Of a stretch of 64,000 bases of DNA, positions 51,895-60,649 are shown piece by piece. A model generated the notes under the pieces. That model saw only the letters and a program-made list of their open reading frames with translations, did no database searches and had not been told where the DNA came from. Origin of the DNA: Chloroflexaceae bacterium. GTDB taxonomy: Bacteria; Chloroflexota; Chloroflexia; Chloroflexales; Chloroflexaceae. Both the position numbers and the translations under genes were made by a program. Each line of letters begins with the position of its first letter. The first letter of the stretch is position 1. The DNA is taken from positions 28,337 to 92,336 of the forward strand of contig JANWYD010000015.1 of assembly GCA_025057155.1 (NCBI GenBank), in the 5' to 3' direction.

Positions 51895-52872
51895 ATGACC
51901 CTCCTCGCCACAACTCTCGCCCGTCTCCGCTCCGCATGGCAGCACGCCGGCCTGCGACGAGCGGGGAGCAGCGCCGGCTGGATGCGCGCCGAACGGCTGG
52001 TTCGCCTTGCGGGGGGGACCTTTGTCGGGATCTGGCTGGCGCGCTACTACGGCCCGGCGGACTTCGGGGTCTATAACTTCGCCATCGCCCTGAGCATCAT
52101 CGTCATCTCGCTGACCACCCCAGGGCGGGATGGCATCCTGGCGCGCGAACCGGTGCGCGACCCGGCGGGCGCGGGACGGCTGCTCGGCAGCACCGCGCTG
52201 CTGCGCCTGGCGGGCGGCCTGGGGGCCAGCCTGGCGATCGTCGCCCTGGCCGCCGGTGTGCGGCCCGATGATCCCGCCGTGGTGGCGCTGACGGCGATTA
52301 TCGGAGTGACCGGGGTGTTGCAGGCTTCTACCATGATTGACCTGTGGTTCCGTGCGCGACTGGCGGCCCGCGACCCAGCCCTGGCCCACGCGCTGGCCTA
52401 CCTGGCTGCGGTGCTGCGGGCGGGCCTGATCCTGGCCGGCGCGCCGCTGATCGCCTTCGCCCTGCTGATGACCCTGCTGGCCGGGCCGCTGACCGTCTTA
52501 CTACTCGCCGCCGCCTACGCTGACGCAGCGCCGTCGCTGGTTGCGCTTACCTGGGCCGGCTTGTTCGGGTCGTCGGGAGTGGCGCGCAGCAGCTTCCTCA
52601 CCGCTGACAACTCCACCGGGCTGCACCTGGCTGCCGTGGCCCTGGGCTGCGTGGCCAACCTGGGGCTGAACTGGTGGCTCATCCCGCCCCTGGGCGGGCC
52701 AGGCGCGGCCATTGCCTCGCTGATCTCCTGCTGGCTGGCCGTCCACGGCTCGTGCTTTCGGTTCCCGGCCCTGCGCCCCACCAGGGTGACTATGGCCCGC
52801 GCGCTGCTTTGGCGAGATTTTTGTGATGGGTACGTTATACTATTTCGGCTTGTAGATTCTGGATTCCTGTAG
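51895..52872 (+). CDS. Flippase-like membrane protein, shortened in the middle
   Basis: The 325-residue protein shows both ends of the MOP/Wzx flippases: AERLVRLAGGTFVGIWLARY and YYGPADFGVYNFAIALS at the N terminus, and GLFGSSGVARSSFLTADN, VANLGLNWWLIPPLGGPGAA and FRFPALRP at the C terminus. Flippases are usually 430 to 500 residues; here AFALLMTLLAGPLTVLLLAA joins directly to AYADAAPSLVALTWAG, so about 100 to 130 residues of the centre seem to be missing. The frame is intact. It may be a deletion derivative without transport activity. It is the first plus-strand gene beyond the cluster. Confidence 0.78.
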   Translation: MTLLATTLARLRSAWQHAGLRRAGSSAGWMRAERLVRLAGGTFVGIWLARYYGPADFGVYNFAIALSIIVISLTTPGRDGILAREPVRDPAGAGRLLGSTALLRLAGGLGASLAIVALAAGVRPDDPAVVALTAIIGVTGVLQASTMIDLWFRARLAARDPALAHALAYLAAVLRAGLILAGAPLIAFALLMTLLAGPLTVLLLAAAYADAAPSLVALTWAGLFGSSGVARSSFLTADNSTGLHLAAVALGCVANLGLNWWLIPPLGGPGAAIASLISCWLAVHGSCFRFPALRPTRVTMARALLWRDFCDGYVILFRLVDSGFL

Positions 52873-52893
52873 AGAGACCGGGCGGTACTACGC

Positions 52894-53676
52894 ATGTACT
52901 TTGTTCAACAGAAATTGGGATTACGCGACAGCCTGGCGCGCCTGCGTTTCGCCTTCCGGCTGCTGGCCCTTCCGGGGCAGCGGCGATACCTGGGCCGCTG
53001 GCTCATCTCGTTACGCCCCGGCTACTTGCTGCGCGCCGGGCTGCCCTGGCTGAACTTCGACGCGCTCGACGCCCTCGCGCGACTGGAGCTTCGAGGGCGG
53101 CAAGTATTCGAGTATGGCAGCGGCGGCTCGACGCTCTACTGGCTGCGACGGGGGGCCACGGTGGTATCCATCGAGCACGACCCGGCCTGGTATGAGCAGG
53201 TGCGCGCGGCGATCCCGCCTGACGCGCCGCTCGACTACCGGCTGGTTCCGCCTGAACCGGCCCCCGCCGACTCCGCCGATTGCGCCGACCCGGCAGCGTA
53301 CCGCTCATGCGATCCCGCCTTCGCCGGGTGGAGCTTCGCCCGCTACGCGGCTCAGATTGACGCGTTTCCCGAGGGCAGCTTTGACCTGGTGCTGGTTGAC
53401 GGACGCGCGCGCCCGTCGTGTCTTGCCCATGCCGCGCCGCGCGTGCGCCCGGGCGGTACGTTGATCCTCGATAACAGCGATCGCGCTTACTATACGACGC
53501 GCCTCGGCTCGCTGTTCAACGGCTGGAGCGCCACCGTTTATGCCGGGGCCACGCCCGGCGCGTCCATCTTTAGCGCAGCAACGTTCTACGTCCGGGGCGA
53601 CGCTGTGACCAACCTCCCACCTGAAGCTGCAGCAGGGAGGGTCACAGAGAGGGCAAGCTCTCCCCATCCCGGTTGA
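52894..53676 (+). CDS. Class I SAM-dependent methyltransferase-like protein
   Basis: The 260-residue protein has VFEYGSGGSTLYWLRRG (SAM motif I), VVSIEHDPAWYEQVRAAI (acidic end of strand 2), and FDLVLVDGRARPSCLAHAAP with VRPGGTLILDNSD later, the order of a class I methyltransferase. It is similar to proteins often found beside glycosyltransferases; the substrate is unknown. It starts 21 bases after the flippase-like gene. The last 20 or so residues look unconserved. Confidence 0.82.
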   Translation: MYFVQQKLGLRDSLARLRFAFRLLALPGQRRYLGRWLISLRPGYLLRAGLPWLNFDALDALARLELRGRQVFEYGSGGSTLYWLRRGATVVSIEHDPAWYEQVRAAIPPDAPLDYRLVPPEPAPADSADCADPAAYRSCDPAFAGWSFARYAAQIDAFPEGSFDLVLVDGRARPSCLAHAAPRVRPGGTLILDNSDRAYYTTRLGSLFNGWSATVYAGATPGASIFSAATFYVRGDAVTNLPPEAAAGRVTERASSPHPG

Positions 53677-53968
53677 AAGTAAGGGTGAACACGCGCCCGT
53701 TGTGCAACGTGTCGTTATTGGGCCCAGGGTTCGGATTCTTCCAGATGTGGCCCGGCGCCGGATCATCGCGCCCTCCTCTGCGAACCCCGCCCTCGTGTCG
53801 GGGTAACACGCCATATCGCCTGATAGGAGGAACATCTGATCCTCCAGGTGAGCGAAGGGGCAAGTTATTCCTGAAATGTGCAGGCGCAACGGCGCCGGCA
53901 TTGCGAAACCACCGGTGCTCGGACTATACTGCAGAAAAAAAGCAGTCACATAGGGAAGGTCAGGGGCC
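53677..53968. other. Intergenic region upstream of the Uma2 gene
   Basis: About 290 bases without a convincing gene. The last 40 bases are A-rich (53930-53945), and AGGGAAGG at 53952-53959 lies before the Uma2 ATG. Short open frames on both strands look like chance. Confidence 0.4.
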
Positions 53969-54589
53969 ATGGCAGTTGATGCGCGTCAGGCCAGACTTCG
54001 GATGCGCTGGGAAGAGGGCGATGAATTTGTGCTGAGCCTCGATCCCCTCCAGGGACATTGGACCGAAGAACAGTACCTGTTGCTGAGCAACCAGACCAAT
54101 CGTCTGCTGGAGTACGCCGACGGCTACATCGATATCCTGCCAATGCCGACCGATAAGCATCAGGCCATTATTGAATGGCTGTTTCTCGCCCTCAAAACCT
54201 TCATTGAGCAACTCGGCGGCAAGGTTCGGTTTGCGCCTTTGCGGATGCGCGTGCGCGAAGGGATGTATTACGAGCCTGATATTCTGCTGGTTCGCGATGC
54301 GCGCGACCCGCGGCGCCAGCATCGCTTCTGGCTTGGCGCTGATCTGGTCGTCGAAATCGTTAGCGAGGACGACCCGGAGCGTGACACCAGGGTCAAGCGA
54401 GCGGACTATGCCTGCGCTGGCATCCCTGAGTACTGGATTGTCAACCCGCTTGACCAGACCATCACGGTACTCGTACTCGAGGGTGAGGCATACACGGAGC
54501 ATGGCATTTTTCGTCGCGGAGACCGGGCCGCATCCAGGCTGCTCGAAGGTTTTGCGGTGAGCGTGGACGAGGTGTTTGACGCGGAATAG
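53969..54589 (+). CDS. Uma2-family (DUF820) putative endonuclease
   Basis: The 206-residue protein has the PD-(D/E)XK-like pattern of Uma2 proteins: LLEYADGYIDILPMPTDKHQ, MYYEPDILLVRD, DLVVEIVSEDDPERDTRVKR, then YACAGIPEYWIVNPLDQ. Uma2 proteins are numerous in Chloroflexota and cyanobacteria; nuclease activity is predicted from the fold, and the role is not known. It stands between a methyltransferase and a glycosyltransferase without coupling. A long N terminus (about 25 residues) precedes the domain. Confidence 0.9.
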   Translation: MAVDARQARLRMRWEEGDEFVLSLDPLQGHWTEEQYLLLSNQTNRLLEYADGYIDILPMPTDKHQAIIEWLFLALKTFIEQLGGKVRFAPLRMRVREGMYYEPDILLVRDARDPRRQHRFWLGADLVVEIVSEDDPERDTRVKRADYACAGIPEYWIVNPLDQTITVLVLEGEAYTEHGIFRRGDRAASRLLEGFAVSVDEVFDAE

Positions 54590-54612
54590 GCATCCCGCGA
54601 GGCCTTATACGA

Positions 54613-54640
54613 GGCACGGGGAAACCAGGTTTTCCGCGCC
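54613..54640. repeat. GGGAAACC-type palindrome
   Basis: GGCACGGGGAAACC and GGTTTTCCGCGCC are nearly complementary around one A. It lies after the Uma2 gene and belongs to the family at 12504-12538, 50616-50638, 51774-51790 and 57201-57220. Confidence 0.65.
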
Positions 54641-54684
54641 TCTCCCATCGAAGAACTTGCCGAACGCATAACGCAGCTCCCGCC

Positions 54685-55632
54685 ATGCCCCCCGCTACAG
54701 CGCTCGATGTTCCCGTGGTCCTGATCCTCTTCCGCCGGCCGGCTCTGACGGCGCGCGTCTTCGCTGCTATTGCCCGCGCCCGCCCTCGGCGTCTCTTCCT
54801 GATCGCCGATGGCCCGCGCCCTGACCGCCCCGGAGAGGCCGCCGCCTGCGCCGCCGCCCGCGCCGTCGTAGAACACATTGACTGGCCCTGCGAAGTGACC
54901 CGCGATTACGCAGCGCAGAACCTGGGCCTGCCCGCGCGTTTCGAGACGGCCCTCGACGCCGTCTTCGCCAGCGTGGATCGGGCTGTCATTCTGGAGGACG
55001 ATTGCGTGCCCGGCGACAGTTTCTTTCGCTTCTGCGCCGAATTGCTAGAACACTACGCCGGCGAACCGCGGGTGATGGCCATCTCCGGCAACCGCTTCAC
55101 CCCTATGAGCATTGACGCCAGCTACGCCTTCTCCCGCTTCCCCCATTGCTCTGGCTGGGCCACCTGGCGGCGCGCCTGGCGTCTCTACGATGGGGCCATG
55201 GCCGACTGGCCGCACCTGCGCGAGACCGGCTGGCTCCTGGACCTCTTCCGCAACCGGCGCGCTGCGCGCCGCTGGCGGGGCATCTTTGACGCCGTCTATG
55301 CCCGACAGGTCGATTCGTGGGCCTACCGCTGGACGTACAGTTGCTGGCGCCACCGTGGCCTGACAGCGCTCCCGGCAGTCAATCTGGTCGAGAATATCGG
55401 CTTTGGCCCGGACTCGACCCACACCTCCAATCCCGATAGCCCCACCGCCAATCTGCCGGCCGGCGAACTGGCGTTCCCCCTGCGCCACCCGCCTGCGCTG
55501 GCGCCCGATGAACGCTCGGATGCCCGCACCCAGCGCCTGTTGTTCGACCCGGACCTGCGGGCCAAACTCGCCTGGCGCCTGCGACGTCTGCGGCGCCTGG
55601 CCCGCGAGCGGCTGGGTTGGAAAAGGGTATGA
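54685..55632 (+). CDS. Glycosyltransferase-like protein (GT2/GT-A fold)
   Basis: The 315-residue protein begins DVPVVLILFRRPALTARVFA and has LFLIADGPRPDRPGE, LGLPARFETALDAVFASVDR and the GT-A metal-binding-like motif AVILEDDCVPGDSFFRFC. MAISGNRFTP, CSGWATWRRAWRLYD and VDSWAYRWTYSCW follow. It resembles a group of nucleotide-sugar transferases annotated as hemolytic protein-like or GT2 relatives. The acceptor is unknown. No ribosome site stands out before the ATG. The hairpin and repeat region follows the stop. Confidence 0.8.
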   Translation: MPPATALDVPVVLILFRRPALTARVFAAIARARPRRLFLIADGPRPDRPGEAAACAAARAVVEHIDWPCEVTRDYAAQNLGLPARFETALDAVFASVDRAVILEDDCVPGDSFFRFCAELLEHYAGEPRVMAISGNRFTPMSIDASYAFSRFPHCSGWATWRRAWRLYDGAMADWPHLRETGWLLDLFRNRRAARRWRGIFDAVYARQVDSWAYRWTYSCWRHRGLTALPAVNLVENIGFGPDSTHTSNPDSPTANLPAGELAFPLRHPPALAPDERSDARTQRLLFDPDLRAKLAWRLRRLRRLARERLGWKRV

Positions 55633-55932
55633 TCCTCACCCTCCCCCTGCCCCCCCTCTCCACCTGCGGTGGAGAGGGAGGGGGCGAACAGGAGGGGGGC
55701 CAGAAGGCGGGCGGAAATGCAAGGCAACCTGCTTTACAGACCACTCAGTAGTGTGTGAACTAAGTTTTTCGCTAAACCCACCCCCTCCCCAACCCTCCCC
55801 CGCTGGGGGAGGGCGTCCGGCTCCTCCACCTGCGGGGGGAGACCGGGAGGCGGGCGGAAATGCAAGGCGCCTTACTTTACAGACCACTCAGCGTCCTCAG
55901 CGGATCAATACAGTCAGCGCCCTGGAACACCA
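55633..55932. repeat. Intergenic repeats: hairpin and 143-bp-spaced direct repeat
   Basis: CCCTCTCCACC (55654-55664) pairs perfectly with GGTGGAGAGGG (55668-55678). A direct repeat, AGGCGGGCGGAAATGCAAGGC with CTTTACAGACCACTCAG a few bases later, occurs at 55705-55748 and 55848-55891. The whole 300-base gap is thus repeat DNA; no gene is seen. Confidence 0.8.
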
Positions 55933-57174
55933 ATGCACATCGTTATGCTCTCAGACTGGGAAACGCGCGGCGGGGCGGCGGTGGCGGCGAGCCGGCTGGC
56001 TATGGGCCTGGCGGCCGCCGGGGCGCGGGTGACGCGGCTGGTGGTCTTTCCCGACCGCCAACCCCACCCGTGGCACACGGAGCGCCTCGGCGCGCCGTTG
56101 TTCTCCTTGCGGCGGGCGGCGCGTCGGGTTGCGCCGCTGGCAGCGCAGGCTCTCCTCGACCGCCTGGCGCGCCCCGCTGCTGAGGAGGCCCTGGAACGGG
56201 CCCTGCGGCGCCTGCGACCCGATGTGGTGCATCTGCACAATCTCCACGGCGGCATTGGAGCGGGATGGTCGCCGCGCTTCCTGGCCGTGGCCGCCCGGCA
56301 CGCCCCGGTGGTCTGGACGCTCCACGACATGTGGCCGTTGACGGGCCGCTGCGTATACAGCTATGCCTGTGAGCGTTTCATGAGCGGGTGCAACGCCGCC
56401 TGCCCTACCCCCCGCGTCTATCCCGCCCTGCCGCTCCACCTGGTAGGACCGGCCTGGGAGGAACGTCGGGCGCTGGTGGCCGCCACGCCACGCCTGGCCG
56501 CGGTAACCCCCTCGCGCTGGATGGCCGCCACGGCCCGGCAGGGCCTCTGGGCGGGGCGCCGGGTCGAGCATATCCCGAATGGCCTGCCGCTGGACCAGTG
56601 GCGGCCCCTGCCCCGTGCCGCGGCCCGGCGCGCCCTGGGTCTGCCCATCAACGGCCCCGTGGCTTTGCTGGCAATGCCTGACCTGAGCGATCCCCGCAAG
56701 GGCGCCGGGCTGCTGCCCGCCCTGGGCCCCACCCTGCCCCCCGGTCTGACCCTTCTGGCCATGGGCGCCGGCCGCCCGCCCCTGCGCGCGCCGGGGGTGC
56801 GCGTCGTCTCCCTGGGCTTCGTGGCCGCCGCAGATCGCCAGGCAACCATCTACAGCGCCGCTGACCTGCTCATCCACGCCGCGCCTCAGGACAACGCTCC
56901 CCTGACCGTTCAGGAAGCTCTGGCCTGCGGCACGCCTGTGGCCGCCCTGCCCGTGGGCGGCCTGCCCGACCTGGTGCGACCGGGCCAGACGGGCTGGCTG
57001 GCCGCCAGGCCCGATGCCGCCGGTCTGGCCGCGGTTGTCGCCGAGGCTCTAAACGCCATTGCCGCTGGCGCCGATCTCCGCGAGCCTTGCCGCGCCGTGG
57101 CCGAGCGCGAATATGGCTTAGAATTGATGGTTGAGCGCCATCTGGCGCTGTATCGGGAGATTGGCAATGCTTGA
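55933..57174 (+). CDS. Glycosyltransferase family 4
   Basis: The 413-residue GT-B enzyme starts MHIVMLSDWETRGGAAVAAS. It has VHLHNLHGGIGAGW, VVWTLHDMWPLTGRCVYSY, a Cys-containing insertion (CERFMSGCNAACPTP) typical of one GT4 subgroup, TPSRWMA and IPNGLPLDQW. The C-terminal domain has APQDNAPLTVQEALACGTPV (E-x7-like region) and GLPDLVRPGQTGWL. It transfers an unknown sugar and may act with the GT2 gene that follows. Confidence 0.9.
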   Translation: MHIVMLSDWETRGGAAVAASRLAMGLAAAGARVTRLVVFPDRQPHPWHTERLGAPLFSLRRAARRVAPLAAQALLDRLARPAAEEALERALRRLRPDVVHLHNLHGGIGAGWSPRFLAVAARHAPVVWTLHDMWPLTGRCVYSYACERFMSGCNAACPTPRVYPALPLHLVGPAWEERRALVAATPRLAAVTPSRWMAATARQGLWAGRRVEHIPNGLPLDQWRPLPRAAARRALGLPINGPVALLAMPDLSDPRKGAGLLPALGPTLPPGLTLLAMGAGRPPLRAPGVRVVSLGFVAAADRQATIYSAADLLIHAAPQDNAPLTVQEALACGTPVAALPVGGLPDLVRPGQTGWLAARPDAAGLAAVVAEALNAIAAGADLREPCRAVAEREYGLELMVERHLALYREIGNA

Positions 57175-57200
57175 GGCGAACCTGGCCCGTTGAAACGGTA

Positions 57201-57220
57201 GGGAGAAACCGGGTTTCCCC
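57201..57220. repeat. GGGAAACC-type palindrome
   Basis: GGGAGAAACC (57201-57210) and GGGTTTCCCC (57211-57220) can pair with one bulge. It follows the GT4 gene and is another member of the dispersed palindrome family. Confidence 0.65.
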
Positions 57221-57291
57221 ACACCCCGGCTCACCTGATGCGCCATAGCCGATCCACAATGTCAAATGTCTTATCAGGACGCCATATACTG

Positions 57292-57322
57292 CAATCCAAA
57301 ATCCAAAATCCAAAATCCGAAA
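57292..57322 (+). repeat. ATCCAAA heptanucleotide repeat
   Basis: AATCCAA is repeated three to four times and ends ATCCGAAA. The upstream CAGGACGCCATAT links it to the array at 50941. It lies just before the GT2 gene. Confidence 0.9.
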
Positions 57323-57332
57323 CGGCATCAAG

Positions 57333-58346
57333 ATGGAACTTCTCCCCCTGGCCCTCACGGCGCCCGCCTGGGCGGCCTACGCCCCTCTGCAGCCGCTTCC
57401 GCCGCCCCGGATGCGCGATCCGGCGCGACCGCTGGTGAGCATCGTCACCCCTTCGCTCAACCAGGGACGCTTCCTTGAAGCCACTCTGCGCAGCGTCCTT
57501 GAACAGGATTACCCCAACCTCGAGTACTGGGTCATTGACGGCGGGAGCCAGGACGAGACCCTGGCTATCCTGCGCGCCTTCGCCGGCGACTCCCGGCTCC
57601 ACTGGCTCAGCGAGCCGGACCATGGCCAGTCCGACGCGATTAATAAAGGCTGGGCCAGGTCGCGGGGAGAAGTGCTGGCCTGGATCAACGCCGACGACAC
57701 CTACTTCCCCGGCGCCATCGCCGCGCAGGTAGCCGCCCTGCTCGCCGATCCGCGGGCCGGAGCGGTCTACGGCGACGCCTGCTACACCGACGCCGCCGGG
57801 CGGCCCCTCGCGCGCCTTGCCGGGCGGCCCTTCTCGCCCGAAGCCGTGCTGCGGCTCGAGATCCCCGTGCAACCCACCGTCTTTCTTCGGCGCGACCTGG
57901 TGGCGCGCGTGGGACCGTTGCGCCTCGAACGGCGTTTCAGTATGGACAGCGACTACTGGGCCCGCGCCATCCGCTACGCCCCCTTTCGCCGGACCAGTCA
58001 TCTGACGGCCACCTATCGTCTCCATCCTGAGTCGAAGACCGTGGCTCAGGGACGCGGCTTCTACGACGAGTGGCTGGCGATCGCCGAAGAGTACTTCGCC
58101 AACGTGCCGCCTGCGCTGCGCGTTTCCCGGCCCGCTGTGCTCGCCGATATCTACGCCGCCATGGCTAATCTGGAAGCCGGGAGCGCACGCCTCGCCAGCG
58201 CGACCCGCTACGCCACCTATGCCTGGACCCTGGCCGGCCCGCGCCCGCGGCTGCTCAAACTGCCCCTGGTGCTGCTCGATCGCGCCCTGGGTCTGCGCCT
58301 GGCCATGCGCGCCACGGCCCTCTGGGGGCGTCTGAGCCTGAGATGA
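57333..58346 (+). CDS. Glycosyltransferase family 2
   Basis: The 337-residue GT-A enzyme has the usual VSIVTPSLNQGRFLEATLRS, LEYWVIDGGSQDETLAIL, DHGQSDAINKGWARSRGEVL and the DxD-like WINADDTYFPGAI. PVQPTVFLRRDLV and SMDSDYWARAI follow near the acceptor side. It adds an unknown sugar to a glycan or glycolipid. It is 158 bases from the GT4 gene and may belong to the same pathway. The ATG at 57333 is chosen though the domain starts at about residue 33; the first 30 residues are Pro-rich. Confidence 0.92.
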   Translation: MELLPLALTAPAWAAYAPLQPLPPPRMRDPARPLVSIVTPSLNQGRFLEATLRSVLEQDYPNLEYWVIDGGSQDETLAILRAFAGDSRLHWLSEPDHGQSDAINKGWARSRGEVLAWINADDTYFPGAIAAQVAALLADPRAGAVYGDACYTDAAGRPLARLAGRPFSPEAVLRLEIPVQPTVFLRRDLVARVGPLRLERRFSMDSDYWARAIRYAPFRRTSHLTATYRLHPESKTVAQGRGFYDEWLAIAEEYFANVPPALRVSRPAVLADIYAAMANLEAGSARLASATRYATYAWTLAGPRPRLLKLPLVLLDRALGLRLAMRATALWGRLSLR

Positions 58347-58439
58347 GCATGGGCGCTGCAAGCGTCACCTCCGGCAGGGTCCAACGGTACAAGGGCAGAA
58401 CGATCGCTCTGCTCCAACCATTCCCCGGGGGAGGTACGC

Positions 58440-60557
58440 ATGGCTGGCTCGCATCTTGCGCGGGCGTGGATCATCGCCGCGCTCCTGGTCGCCTCGGCCC
58501 TGTTCGCCCACACGCCGGCCCGATCCGGCACGACGCCTGTGCTGATCAATGAGTTTATGCCCGCGCCCGGCAGCGGTCGCGAATGGGCCGAACTGATCAA
58601 TCTGGGAAACCTGCCCGCCGACGTGGGCGGCTGGCGCATTGATGATGATCTGCCGGGAAACAGCGGCCAGGCCCTGATCCCTGCGGGGACGGTGATCCCC
58701 CCCGGCGGTCTCTTCGTGATCGAGTGGAACGCCAGCTTTCTCAACAACACTGGCGATACGATACAGTTGATCACCCCCGAGGGGCGCACCGTTGACGCGC
58801 ACACCTACGGGAGCGCCAGCGTCGATCTCAGTCTGGCGCGCCAGCCTGACGGCGGGCCGGTATGGGTCTGGGGTCCGCCGACTCGCGGCAGCCGGAATGC
58901 ACCACCAGCCGATCCCCCCACTGCCCCGACCGGTGAGAACGGCACGCTCACGCCCACTGCCACGCCCTATGACGCACCAGCCATTCCCACCGACGGGCCC
59001 GTAGATGCCAGCCCGACTGCCCTGCCCACGGCAACGGCGAGCGCAGAGCCGACGGCCACCCCGGCCCCGTCTGCGACGCCGACGCTGACGCGCACCCCCT
59101 CGCCGACACGCACGCCCACACCGAGCGCCACGGAAACTCCCGTCATCGCGCCGGGCATTGTGCTGATCAACGAAATCGCTCCCAGCGCCGATCCCGAGTG
59201 GATCGAACTGTACAACCCCGGAACCGAAGCCGTACAACTCACCGGCTGGCAACTCGAACGTCTCTCCAGCGGCCAGCCGGTGAGTCGCGGCTTGCCTTCG
59301 CTGACCCTCGGACCTGGCGAGTATGCGGTGATCACCCTGACGCGAGGCACGCTCCCCAACGGCGGCGCCAGCCTTATCTTGCGCAGTTCGACAGGTATGG
59401 CAGTGGACGGTCCGATCATCTACCCCGCGCTCGAAGGTGAGGCAGTCTATGCGCGCGCGGGCGATGGCGCCGCCATCTGGAGTGTGGAGTACCCGCCATC
59501 ACCGGGCGCGCCGAACCTGCCGCCGGTCCCAACTGCTACGCTCACGCCCGCGCCCACCGCGGAACCCTCGCCCACGCGCACCCCTTCGCCCACCGCGGAA
59601 CCCTCGCCCACGCGCACCCCTTCGCCCACGCGCACCCCTTCGCCCACCGCGGAACCCTCGCCCACGCGCACCCCTTCGCCCACGCGCACCCCTTCACCGA
59701 CACGCACGCCCTCCCCCGCACGCGCACCGGTCGCGTCCAATGGGAATGCCGGCTCCGTGCGACCGGGCACGCTGCTGATCAATGAGGTGCTGCCGGCGCC
59801 CAGAGAGGCGTTTACGCGCGAGTGGATCGAACTGTTCAATCCGGGGCAGGAAAGCGTGGACACGACCGGCTGGCGCCTGGATGACGCCAGCGATGGCGGG
59901 GCGCAGACCCTGGGAACCCACCTGGTCGCCCCCGGCGCCTATTTGCTGGTGGAGCTTGAGCGCGCGATCCTCAACAATAGCGGAGACACAGTGCGCCTGC
60001 TCGGCCCTGCAGGCGAGGCGGTTGACGCCTATGCTTTCGGACCCACACCGCCGGACCGCAGTCATGGACGCGACCCGCATACTGGCGCATGGCGGCTGGA
60101 ACCGTATCCCTCGCCCGGCGCGCCCAACCCGGCGACGGGCGGCGAGCGCACGGCAGAAGAACGAACCGCCGCAACGCGGAGCACCCCCTCCGCTTCAGGC
60201 GCAGCCAGCCCGGAACGGCGCCAGCCTGGCAGCGTAGCGACCGTGGAGACCGGGCACGCTGAGTCTGGCCGATCCCAGGCGATCGCCACGCCGGGCGAGA
60301 TGGGCGCGCCGGCTCCGCGGGCGGCGCCGACCTACGCGGGCCTGATCGGCACACGCTACCACCTGCCGCCCACCCCGACAGCGCCTACCCCCGCCACGCC
60401 CGTCGCAACGCCGGCAGCCGAAGCGTCGCCGGCGCCGCGACGAGCGCACGCCGGCCTGGCCCTTGGCGGACTGGCGCTCATTATTGTCGCCTGTACGCTG
60501 CTCGTTGCCGAACATAAACCAACACCCGCCCGGACGGATCGAGACAGTATGGTATAA
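58440..60557 (+). CDS. Surface protein with three lamin-tail domains and Thr/Pro-rich linkers
   Basis: The 705-residue protein has a signal peptide (about 1-28, AWIIAALLVASALF) and three lamin-tail-like domains (about 35-145, 238-345, 440-545) with VLINEFMPAPG, VLINEIAPSADPEWIELYN and LLINEVLPAPREAF at their starts. Long Thr/Pro/Ser linkers (for example PTRTPSPTAEPSP, about 375-420) separate them, and a C-terminal hydrophobic segment (about 672-688, ALGGLALIIVACTLLV) precedes a short tail. It is probably anchored in the membrane and exposed. Its role is unknown; adhesion or envelope structure is likely. GGGAGG precedes the ATG. Confidence 0.88.
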   Translation: MAGSHLARAWIIAALLVASALFAHTPARSGTTPVLINEFMPAPGSGREWAELINLGNLPADVGGWRIDDDLPGNSGQALIPAGTVIPPGGLFVIEWNASFLNNTGDTIQLITPEGRTVDAHTYGSASVDLSLARQPDGGPVWVWGPPTRGSRNAPPADPPTAPTGENGTLTPTATPYDAPAIPTDGPVDASPTALPTATASAEPTATPAPSATPTLTRTPSPTRTPTPSATETPVIAPGIVLINEIAPSADPEWIELYNPGTEAVQLTGWQLERLSSGQPVSRGLPSLTLGPGEYAVITLTRGTLPNGGASLILRSSTGMAVDGPIIYPALEGEAVYARAGDGAAIWSVEYPPSPGAPNLPPVPTATLTPAPTAEPSPTRTPSPTAEPSPTRTPSPTRTPSPTAEPSPTRTPSPTRTPSPTRTPSPARAPVASNGNAGSVRPGTLLINEVLPAPREAFTREWIELFNPGQESVDTTGWRLDDASDGGAQTLGTHLVAPGAYLLVELERAILNNSGDTVRLLGPAGEAVDAYAFGPTPPDRSHGRDPHTGAWRLEPYPSPGAPNPATGGERTAEERTAATRSTPSASGAASPERRQPGSVATVETGHAESGRSQAIATPGEMGAPAPRAAPTYAGLIGTRYHLPPTPTAPTPATPVATPAAEASPAPRRAHAGLALGGLALIIVACTLLVAEHKPTPARTDRDSMV
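59560..59705 (+). repeat. Coding repeats for PTRTPSPT-type linker
   Basis: CCCACGCGCACCCCTTCG and CCCACCGCGGAACCCTCG units alternate many times inside the lamin-tail protein gene. The DNA repeats are nearly exact, which allows changes in linker length by slippage. Confidence 0.9.
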
Positions 60558-60649
60558 TTCCAGGATAAGACTATGGTTAAGGAGCAGCCGTCGCCAGGTT
60601 GCCACTGATCCACACCTCACGGCCCGGTGAGCAGGAAAGGAGTTCGAAC

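Noticed and set aside
53642-53863. Minus-strand 73-codon frame ending DGESLPSL
   Set aside because: It looks slightly protein-like, but it overlaps the 3' end of the methyltransferase gene, has no ribosome site and no recognisable family.
59560-59705. Regular repeats resembling a CRISPR array
   Set aside because: They are short GC-rich codon repeats inside a long signal-peptide-bearing open frame, without unique spacers or cas genes.
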